The position numbers and the translations under genes are program-made. Below are positions 26,801 to 30,370 of a DNA stretch of 34,927 bases, piece by piece. Each line of letters opens with the position of its first letter. The first letter of the stretch is position 1. The notes under the pieces were generated by a model. The model made no database searches. It was not told the DNA's origin and saw only the letters and a list, made by a program, of their open reading frames with translations. This stretch comes from Clostridiaceae bacterium. GTDB lineage: Bacteria > Bacillota > Clostridia > Oscillospirales > Acutalibacteraceae. The DNA is taken from assembly GCA_016292785.1 (NCBI GenBank), contig JAEDFL010000019.1:1-34927 (forward strand). Reading direction: 5' to 3'.

Positions 26801-27341
26801 TGATTATTACTTCGCCGGCGGTGAAAACGGTGAGATCTTCGTCAACAAAAAGCAGTACACATGGGCTAATTCCACATCGCTCCCGAACGGAACATATGAG
26901 TTCGGCGCAGACGGCAAGATGCTCAACGGTATTGTTGAAAAAGACGGTACTCTTTATTACTATCAGATGGGACAGGCGAAAGCCGTAGGTCTTATCAATG
27001 TTGACGGCGACTACTATTTCGTAGGCGGCTCAAACGGTGAGATTACCGTAAACAAGAAACAGTATGTATGGCAGACCAACGGCTTATTACCTGAAGATAA
27101 CTATGAATTCGGTGCCGACGGTAAGATGCTTAACGGCTTTGTCACACGAGACGACGGTATTTACTATTATGATACAGGTAAATGCGGTCAGTTAGGTTTA
27201 AACCTCATTGACGGTGATTACTACTTTATCGGTTATAACGGTAAGCTGTATACTAACGGTACTTACTATGTCTGGGAAACCAACGGTTACTCAATTTGTA
27301 TGAACTATACATTTGACGAGACCGGTAAGTTGGTTAAATAA
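17835..27341 (+). CDS. Giant secreted surface protein: beta-helix, 17 Cys/His repeats, phosphodiester glycosidase domain, wall-binding repeats
   Basis: A 3168-residue protein with AAAGGAGG upstream of its ATG. Order: signal peptide (1-31, ISVFLVLVMLFVMIPAGAVF then ASA); beta-rich N-terminus; an InlB-type repeat (about 158-237, GYNFIGWYSS); a long beta-helix-like stretch (about 240-770); seventeen Cys/His repeats (about 775-1454); an unrecognised mostly helical domain (about 1455-1720). Then comes a phosphodiester glycosidase/NAGPA domain (about 1743-2010, TNANFYNMGTGEPKG, PRSCVGITEDGQIVMLVLDG, ALELDGGGSATF, SVERSVSSSLMVV). Big2-like Ig domains (about 2010-2190), another beta domain, and wall-binding repeats (about 2436-3168) follow. 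There is no sorting signal, so attachment should be through the repeats. NAGPA-type enzymes cleave sugar-phosphodiester bonds; here the target may be the element's own glycan or a teichoic acid. Confidence 0.9.
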   Translation: MRKVSERIISVFLVLVMLFVMIPAGAVFASAASGTLIMTAEGLTATYAGDGSWSGGGNVANGTVSGKGSLFKQSQSASLTFTNNRDQAGYISFDYNITNNTGSVTIAGNTVTGSGSYASAVAVDPGETVQVVITSGKGSGNTTSIELTNINLVVDASATTTFKAPVNGSYTVDGVAITADTAKTQSSTVAYSLVATPATGYNFIGWYSSAINGYFDYNSTTTLNVENDTVVYPVFVSSSVAVFQVGFNRYTDLNEANAAASAGSDKQIVLAHSGIIFAGTYEISSGVNLLVPFDSANTATFRNEPECSMTAATPTMYSCLTMAEGAVINCYGNINVNATQFASSTRTTGKVTGAYGAIQMTAGSQINMKSGSNLYAYGYIGGEGTVWGESGSNVYQFMQIEDWRGGNDSSTLLSSLKDNSFLFSQYYLQNIEANLRIDSGCIMYGDAAVAAGLGSSKSPSQACAAIVGKDSGMFHITSGYATLKYDATTDRMNLDFYGDLVTDAISMSIKLTIVSSTMNTADYILALPMNYTINIKSGSTVTFAQRFKLLPGTVINVEEGSTATISSGGAVYLYDVNDWLSGTYTYGKNIYQLSYVYAKKGAPVVRTVKDDAVLKVDGVLTANGPVYSTKSVDNGGDAVITGKGVYVSNVHGSTDLKEVTGSGVTTLTTIACVPVRGNIAGYDGFNSFAIGTYRSLNGNCWYQNVVTANGFTVVSGGAQDGVNVYVGKTKDATAPLVLTTEQPCVTLPTNATVSVNGSNYTLTDINSNVTITAKQHTPVVSVPAKEADCLNDGYTAEETCSVCGKVVTPSVAVPAKGHKEETVSGKDATCTESGLTEGKKCSVCGEILVAQEVIQAHGHSEKTLVGKAPTCTETGLTDGKICSVCGVITQAQTVIPATGHSYTEVVTAPTCEEDGYTTHTCACGHSYVDSYVPATGHDYSITIENTYKAPTCTENGKEADLKCANCGEIKYGAVILAKGHVEVTDNAVDATCTESGLTQGSHCSVCSEVIVAQKVVDPLGHDYVAVVTAPTCTHDGYTTHTCSRCNDSYVDSYVDSTGSEHSYDSTRVIAPTCTEEGYTVEICSLCGHELKLEDTVVPAKGHTFTYETVDPTCTTGGYTVRTCKVCGYSDRVDEVDALGHDFTSKVTEPTCTEEGYTTLTCNRCDYSYIPEDSYVNALGHTYTGVVTTPATCTENGLMTYTCHCGDSYTEVITATGHSYDKGVVTDPKCHDQGYTTYTCSKCGHTYQDNFVEALGCEFGEWVIIKDATCLEAGEKKRVCIRCDHFETEIIPATGHSYTEAVTAPTCTEKGYTTYTCHCGYSYVGNYTDATDHKVVIDTAVAPTCTESGLTEGSHCDTCGITLVEQQKVEALGHTFSSWVISKAATCTATGEEERFCSVCGVRETRVLAMLSHTPVIDPAVAPTYSSTGLTQGSHCSACNEILEEQHVVDKLVLNWDTFRLALSQLEGYASDYAKSNPGKDPTKLMLNFIRTGIDRYNDEDWVTMAGAEETVFVNEVIAKDEINGTIAYALREIEYLGITMPNGEIMIFDHLFGALNVSSNKNYTQSNTDFGSWAGDICDLMYYANPRVTATEVEAMTAEISEKYLGVYDSMASGFDYDDIKADLDAFYIVSQITSGTASLSEIFESYYNEELSMRSRAAFFLNNRFPGSLTKDAVRQSIFTTYRDHILIKLLESGRGLSDRDTLREACCYSFADFLYDYAKDDLVAPEDPGDNPSEDPNNPDIYSVFSSKDSTLAPGVTQNISYAMDSNGGQMVYYMSKADIRRSDVDVYANYANNDASSWALSTVSEQMAAAQKKHSNPDDPDNYIENYNVVVGTNANFYNMGTGEPKGLLVMEGKTFNPNKTNFFAILKDGTPVIGTVSEYETYKDDIQEGVGGGKILVKDGVNQLTDAETEKMPRSCVGITEDGQIVMLVLDGRQAPYSVGATYYEIAQIMLDAGCVDALELDGGGSATFDAKQEGSDTVTVVNRPCDSVERSVSSSLMVVSTAVTSKEFDHAIVNTATDYLTVGSSFDITLTGVGAAGNMSEIPENATLRLSDETVGTLDGNTFTAVAKGKVDIQVVVDGSVVGSKTVEVITRPTALNFTKDNINVIYGVAEELPLVATYNNNPVTINTNDITFEMTNDAAGVMDGFSFIGNEESGVRNVTVTAKVRTDVNIYAEISLRLYRADESIFDFENATAGNESLAWNRDVSNTYTIDNKLYYKVNTNEASTASYVFAIDMKAITAPTRLQPLMEYLNGFAGNVGENASPWDYLLALGGRVSDLTNVTITAQFPEGVDVDIENLKFVNDFFKISSYSFDESTNTLTIVCKWTRQTEGIDPSTANSIGILSGVYITPNSNIEKDENGLINIDVTGDITYDIYLDTSQLHKFAQDPANQEQYGIYDYINPDDPEDAGGHFMDTYVTFEDHFSIDENPLNGWIRPNGEQLYYYVNNEMVTGIYCAPDQDGTDKSYYYNFDASGACIGKVTGLFYDESAKAYRYARHGELQKGWIMIDEDWYYFTDSYNAQTGSMPNGGVTYEFEENGRLKSGVWAKTVFGTKYYYGPGCYNKGWVTIDGNRYYFENGYRYEGYHMIFNANVRYWYNFGDDGICRDEVVPTGFYEDEKGVSYVIDGIGVYGLYKIDGSYYGFDYYGYALKGIVNVGVSHCDLNPGVYYFGDDYKAFNGIAENKNGDLVYYKNGRPSMAGLIEVDGDYYFAGGANGEVFVNKKQYTWANTTSLPNGTYEFGADGKMINGIVEKDGTLYYYEKGKPKMAGLVEFDGDYYFAGGANGEITVNKVQYVWQTNGIELSNPNCEFGADGKMLNGIVEKDGALYYYVMGRPKMAGLIEVDGAYYFAGGANGEITVNKVQYVWETNGIELSNPNCEFGADGKMLNGIVEKDGTLYYYEMGRPSMAGLIEIDGDYYFAGGANGEITVNKVQNVWKTNGISLSNTNCEFGADGKMLNGIVEKNGTLYYYDMGRPTMAGLVEVDGDYYFAGGENGEIFVNKKQYTWANSTSLPNGTYEFGADGKMLNGIVEKDGTLYYYQMGQAKAVGLINVDGDYYFVGGSNGEITVNKKQYVWQTNGLLPEDNYEFGADGKMLNGFVTRDDGIYYYDTGKCGQLGLNLIDGDYYFIGYNGKLYTNGTYYVWETNGYSICMNYTFDETGKLVK
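20158..22195 (+). repeat. Seventeen tandem Cys/His repeats of about 40 residues
   Basis: Each unit begins with His after Gly (GH), then about 8-12 residues, PTCTExGYTT, C, CxxCG, and a PAxG end. One unit thus offers one His and three Cys, a plausible zinc site. Variation is patterned: units 4, 11 and 14 have CxC in place of CxxC; unit 13 has Cys in place of the leading His; the last unit has Tyr in place of the first Cys (PTYSSTG). Repeats are diverged at DNA level, so the array is old. Confidence 0.88.
25878..27341 (+). repeat. Seven tandem 207-210-bp repeats encoding wall- or glucan-binding modules
   Basis: Units start at 25878, 26088, 26298, 26508, 26718, 26925 and 27132 (the AAC of NGIVEKDGTLYYY), so the period is 210 bp, then 207. 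Each 69-70-residue unit has NGIVEKDG, YYY, MGRP, AGLIEVDGDYYFAGG, NKxQYxW and EFGADGKM, resembling choline/glucan-binding repeats (YYF and G-rich turns). Units at 26088, 26298 and 26508 are closely related; units at 25878 and 26718 share a different second half (KKQYTWANTTSLPNGTY). Older, irregular copies precede them from about 25140. Confidence 0.9.
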
Positions 27342-27348
27342 TCATCAT

Positions 27349-27399
27349 ATAAGTCTCCAACTGCGGCTGTGGTTGGAGACTTATTGAAGTATTTTTTTT
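27349..27399 (+). terminator. Intrinsic terminator after the giant surface protein gene
   Basis: A perfect 13-bp stem (ATAAGTCTCCAAC 27349-27361 / GTTGGAGACTTAT 27372-27384) encloses a 10-nt loop. A run of eight T follows at 27392-27399 after a 7-nt gap. It starts 8 bp after the stop codon. The gap makes it imperfect, so some read-through into the flippase gene is likely. Confidence 0.7.
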
Positions 27400-27414
27400 G
27401 GAAGATTGATTTTA

Positions 27415-28725
27415 ATGAAGAACGCAAAGGTTTATACAAATGCAAAATGGATTATAATCTGCAAAATCATTCAGTCGGTTTTGCAGCTTTTGGTCGGTAT
27501 GTTAAGTGCCCGATATCTGGGTCCTTCCAACTACGGACTGATCAACTATGCCGCGTCCATAACTGCTTTTGCAATGCCGATTATGAAGATGGGACTTGAC
27601 GCAACTCTTGTTTTTGAACTTGTAAAAAATACAAAGCAAGAGGGAAAGGTGCTCGGCACATCTCTGGGTATGAATGTCATATCTTCGTTATTGAGTATAG
27701 CCGGAGTTACTCTTTTTGCATATGTTGCAAATCCCGATGATCCGCAGACGCTGATTGTGTGCTTTGTTTACAGCTTATCGGTTTTCTTTGCGGCGCTTGA
27801 AATGATTCAATACTGGTTTCAATACAAACTGCTTTCCAAGTATTCATCGGTTGTTATGCTTGTTTCTTATATAGTCGTATCCGCATATAAGATATTTTTG
27901 CTCATAACGGAAAAGAATGTTGTATGGTTTGCATTGTCACATTCAATAGAATACGGCTTGATTGCGTTTTGTCTGATATTTTTGTATTTCAAAAAAAGCG
28001 GAGACAGGCTGTCGTTTTCATTAAATCTTGCAAAAGAGATGTTTTATAAAAGTAAATACTACATTTTTGCGTCCATTTTGGTTGTCGTTTTCCAAAATAT
28101 AGACAAGCTTTTGCTTACAGAGCTGTCGGGTACTGTCGCAACAGGATATTATTCCGCCGCAATAACCTGTACGACCATTACGCAGTTTGTATTTATTGCT
28201 ATTGTAGATTCGTTCAGACCGGAAATACTAAAGCAAAGAAAAGAGGATTTGAAAGAATACGAATCATCGCTGATCTCTCTTTACAGTATAGTTATTTATT
28301 TATCCTTGCTTCAAAGCATAGCCTTTACCGTATTTGCAAAGCCGATTATTTATGTTATGTACGGCGCAGATTTTTTGCCCACGGTAAAAATACTGCAGGT
28401 CTTGATCTGGTATTTCACCTTTTCCGTTATCGGAACGGTACGAAACGTTTGGATTTTAGCGGAGGACAAGCAAAAATATTTATGGCGGATAAACCTGATG
28501 GGTGCGGCTTTAAGCGCAATTCTCAACCTTATTCTTATTCCTCATCTTGATGCAATGGGCGCCGCAATAGCGTCATTCATCACTCAGTTGTTCACTAACT
28601 TCATTTTAGGTTTTATTTTAAAACCCTTGAGAGCAAACAATAAACTGATATTGAAATCCTTAAACCCCAAAATTTTTGCGGCAAATATAACTTCGGTTGT
28701 TAAAATGCTGCTGAAAAAACAATAA
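27415..28725 (+). CDS. Wzx-like polysaccharide repeat-unit flippase
   Basis: A 436-residue integral membrane protein of the polysaccharide transporter (MOP/MATE-related) family, with about 12-14 helices. The N-terminus has the family pattern WIIICKIIQSVLQLLVGMLS then ARYLGPSNYGLINYAAS. It should move the undecaprenyl-linked repeat unit across the membrane for the Wzy-like polymerase. The ATG at 27415 is chosen over an upstream TTG; a GGAAG lies about 10 bp upstream. It is placed after the giant gene's terminator, apart from the other pathway genes, which suggests insertion of the giant gene into an older operon. Confidence 0.9.
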   Translation: MKNAKVYTNAKWIIICKIIQSVLQLLVGMLSARYLGPSNYGLINYAASITAFAMPIMKMGLDATLVFELVKNTKQEGKVLGTSLGMNVISSLLSIAGVTLFAYVANPDDPQTLIVCFVYSLSVFFAALEMIQYWFQYKLLSKYSSVVMLVSYIVVSAYKIFLLITEKNVVWFALSHSIEYGLIAFCLIFLYFKKSGDRLSFSLNLAKEMFYKSKYYIFASILVVVFQNIDKLLLTELSGTVATGYYSAAITCTTITQFVFIAIVDSFRPEILKQRKEDLKEYESSLISLYSIVIYLSLLQSIAFTVFAKPIIYVMYGADFLPTVKILQVLIWYFTFSVIGTVRNVWILAEDKQKYLWRINLMGAALSAILNLILIPHLDAMGAAIASFITQLFTNFILGFILKPLRANNKLILKSLNPKIFAANITSVVKMLLKKQ

Positions 28726-28759
28726 TATAACTCAGAAAACAATTCGATTTAATATAGAA

Positions 28760-28809
28760 CGTGCCGTCTGCATTCGGTCGCCGCAAAGCGAAAGCCGAAA
28801 ACAGGCACG
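28760..28809 (+). other. Nested inverted repeats before the sortase gene
   Basis: Three nested pairings are visible: CGTGCC/GGCACG (28760-28765 with 28804-28809), TTCGG/CCGAA (28773-28777 with 28795-28799) and CGC/GCG (28779-28781 with 28788-28790) around a CGCAAA loop. No U-run follows, and the sortase ribosome binding site begins about 8 bp later. It may be a leader structure that affects sortase translation; no known RNA family is recognised. Confidence 0.45.
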
Positions 28810-28831
28810 GTCGTTATAAGGAAGAATGGAA

Positions 28832-29602
28832 ATGAGCATTAAATCAAAACGCAGGCCGGTGATCGCCGGGATCGTTTTATGTGCCGCCGTGTTCCTTTTT
28901 TCGGGAGCCATGCTGATACGGGAATTTCTCGAACAAAAACAAAGCGCAGATGCCTTTGCACAGGTGGCGGAGTTGGTGAATGAGGACGATAAGTCTGGTT
29001 TTGAAGGCTCTGATCCTGAAAAAAAAGCGGCTTTTGAAAAGTATTCCAAGGTGTACGCCGAAAACAATGATTTCGTCGGCTGGATAACAATTCCCGGCAC
29101 ACGCATTGACTATCCCGTAATGCAGACCAAGGACAATCCCGAATTTTACCTCGATCACGATTTTGATAAGTCGTACAGCAAATTTGGCGTGCCGTTTATG
29201 CAGGAAAACTGCAATATTGCAATATCTGACAATCTCGTGATATACGGTCATCACATGTATAACGGCACTATGTTCTCAGACCTTTGCAAGTATTCCGACG
29301 AGGAGTTTTACAGGGCGCACAAGACTGTCAGTTTTGATACCCTCGACGGCTTCGGCGAATATGAGATAGTTGCGGTCTTTAAGACGGTTGCATATTCGGC
29401 GGACGGATTTAAATATTATAATTTCGTCCGAGCCGAGAAGAAAGAAGCTTTTGACAGTTATATAGCAAAGTGTAAGAAGCTTTCCCTCTACGATACAGGC
29501 GTTACCGCCGAATACGGCGATAAGCTCATCACTCTTTCCACCTGCGAATATTCAAGAAAGAACGGACGTATGGTTGTGGTGGCAAAGCTGATTGACGAAT
29601 AA
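28832..29602 (+). CDS. srtB: Class B sortase
   Basis: A 256-residue membrane-anchored cysteine transpeptidase. The N-terminal helix (about residues 9-29, PVIAGIVLCAAVFLFSGAML) is followed by a linker and the sortase barrel. Catalytic residues are His140 (LVIYGHHMYNGTMF), Cys238 (ITLSTCEYS) and Arg246 (NGRMVVVAKL); class B is indicated by the TLSTC context, by VGWITIPGTRIDYPVMQ and by YLDHDF. The start at 28832 is preferred to the ATG at 28826, which is too close to AAGGAAG. It is the last gene of the element before the att end. Its only clear candidate substrate here is the TPLTG protein at 6694-7383. Confidence 0.94.
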   Translation: MSIKSKRRPVIAGIVLCAAVFLFSGAMLIREFLEQKQSADAFAQVAELVNEDDKSGFEGSDPEKKAAFEKYSKVYAENNDFVGWITIPGTRIDYPVMQTKDNPEFYLDHDFDKSYSKFGVPFMQENCNIAISDNLVIYGHHMYNGTMFSDLCKYSDEEFYRAHKTVSFDTLDGFGEYEIVAVFKTVAYSADGFKYYNFVRAEKKEAFDSYIAKCKKLSLYDTGVTAEYGDKLITLSTCEYSRKNGRMVVVAKLIDE

Positions 29603-29675
29603 GGATGCACCCGAATTGAGCAGGGGAAAGCTGTTGTCAGAAACCACAAACAGATTTATACATCAGAATATACAG

Positions 29676-29713
29676 ACCTCCTTGTTAAACGGTGTTACCT
29701 TTGGCAAGGAGGT
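29676..29713 (+). terminator. Inverted repeat after the sortase gene, weak terminator candidate
   Basis: ACCTCCTTG (29676-29684) pairs with CAAGGAGGT (29705-29713) across a 20-nt loop. Only a short T-rich stretch follows (TTACTTTTGC). It could end plus-strand transcription before it enters the SigK half, or act on minus-strand transcripts of the truncated SigK frame. Confidence 0.4.
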
Positions 29714-30146
29714 TTACTTTTGCTCGAAAACCTGTCGAAAAGGCTCCAACGGGTGATTTTTTCGGGAAAAAGGAAGCTTTGCCGCTCATAAAACTCGCTT
29801 GTGATAGTATAGCATTTTCAATGCATCTTGCGGCATAGGTGGCAAGACGTGTTCCTTTATCGGGATCGAAGGTGTTGACCGCCTTGATAAGACCGATAGT
29901 ACCGATTGAGATCAGGTCGTCCTGCTGTACGCTGTTTGAATAATATTTTTTTATTATGTGAGCAACGAGCCGTAGATTGTGTTCTATGAGCTCGTTTTTT
30001 GCTCGGATGTCGCCTCTTTTCATCGCTTCAAGACACTCTCGTTCACGCTTTGCGGAAAGGGGAGGAGGGAATGAGTTCGGCCCGGAAAGATGCAGGGCAA
30101 AGAAAAACAGATTGGATAAAGCTCTTATCAATAATTCAGCTATCAT
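29685..30146 (-). CDS. sigK: Pro-SigK, N-terminal segment (spoIVCB-type half), interrupted by the element
   Basis: Codons 1-111 (30146 to 29814) are SigK. They include a hydrophobic pro-sequence (about residues 1-21, MIAELLIRALSNLFFFALHL), then SFPPPLS and sigma region 2: ELIEHNLRLVAHIIKKYY, DLISIGTIGLIKAV, LATYAARCIEN. The next 42 codons (AILSQASFMSG onward, stop at 29685) come from the element and are not sigma-like, so the unexcised gene would make only a truncated protein without region 4. Joining at AAATG restores CIEN|EILM in frame with the segment at 2145-1788; the joined product is 228 residues. GGCGGTGA precedes the ATG. Confidence 0.95.
   Translation of the reverse strand: MIAELLIRALSNLFFFALHLSGPNSFPPPLSAKRERECLEAMKRGDIRAKNELIEHNLRLVAHIIKKYYSNSVQQDDLISIGTIGLIKAVNTFDPDKGTRLATYAARCIENAILSQASFMSGKASFFPKKSPVGAFSTGFRAKVNLLAKGNTV
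29799..29816 (-). other. Attachment half-site at the sortase end of the element
   Basis: On the plus strand this reads TTGTGATAGTATAGCATT, ending at the central dinucleotide (29815-29816). It is the mirror arm of the half-site at 2143-2160: TTGTG and ATAGCA occur at identical distances from the centre in both. The shared 5-bp core occupies 29813-29817. Beyond it (29818 upward) is the SigK-side attB arm. Confidence 0.8.
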
Positions 30147-30167
30147 ATTTAATCACCGCCTAATAAA

Positions 30168-30196
30168 AATCTATGTCAGTCAATTTTTTAAAATTC
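30168..30196 (-). promoter_or_regulatory. Possible SigE/SigK-type promoter upstream of SigK
   Basis: On the minus strand, CATAGATT (30175-30168) resembles the -10 box CATACAnT of SigE/SigK promoters, and GAATTTT (30196-30190) lies 14 bp upstream. The -10 is 21 bp from the ATG, so the leader would be very short. The -35 match is weak. Confidence 0.35.
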
Positions 30197-30278
30197 AAGC
30201 AATTTGTTTAAATATATAAAAATTATAACAACTTGTTGTGCAAAGTGTAAAAAAGGAATATATTTTAATTTATTTGTG

Positions 30279-30307
30279 TTGACTTTTGGGATAAGAATAT
30301 ATATAAT
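30279..30307 (+). promoter_or_regulatory. Strong sigma-A promoter of the FIVAR-repeat protein gene
   Basis: TTGACT (30279-30284) and a perfect TATAAT (30302-30307) are spaced by 17 bp. The -10 ends 63 bp before the ATG, and GGAGG precedes the start. It is divergent from the SigK gene and outside the element. Confidence 0.8.
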
Positions 30308-30370
30308 TACAATGTATATAAGTGTGTGGCAAAACATACTTTTACAGAATAATTTTGGGAGGAATTATTT

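Larger units (their letters stand above)
2141..29817. mobile_element. sigK-intervening (skin) element carrying an exopolysaccharide locus, 27,672 bp between core copies
   Basis: The block is bounded by two direct copies of AAATG (minus strand 2145-2141 and 29817-29813) inside the two halves of SigK. It encodes a SpoIVCA-like serine recombinase at its left end. Excision at the core would restore a 228-codon SigK and release a circle of 27,672 bp. The cargo is a polysaccharide operon, a 3168-residue surface protein, a flippase and a class B sortase. No phage capsid, portal, tail, lysis or replication gene was recognised, unlike the prophage-derived skin elements known from Bacillus subtilis and Clostridioides difficile. 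The boundaries are read directly from the sequence. That excision happens, and that it is limited to the mother cell, is inferred from the known SigK system. Confidence 0.93.

Noticed and set aside
28760..28809. Cyclic-di-GMP-I type riboswitch, because of a GCAAAGC-like loop
   Set aside because: The rest of the aptamer consensus (second helix and tetraloop/receptor parts) is missing and the segment is too short.
2140..29817. Prophage or integrative conjugative element
   Set aside because: No capsid, tail, lysis, replication, relaxase or secretion gene was recognised; only the recombinase is mobility-related.
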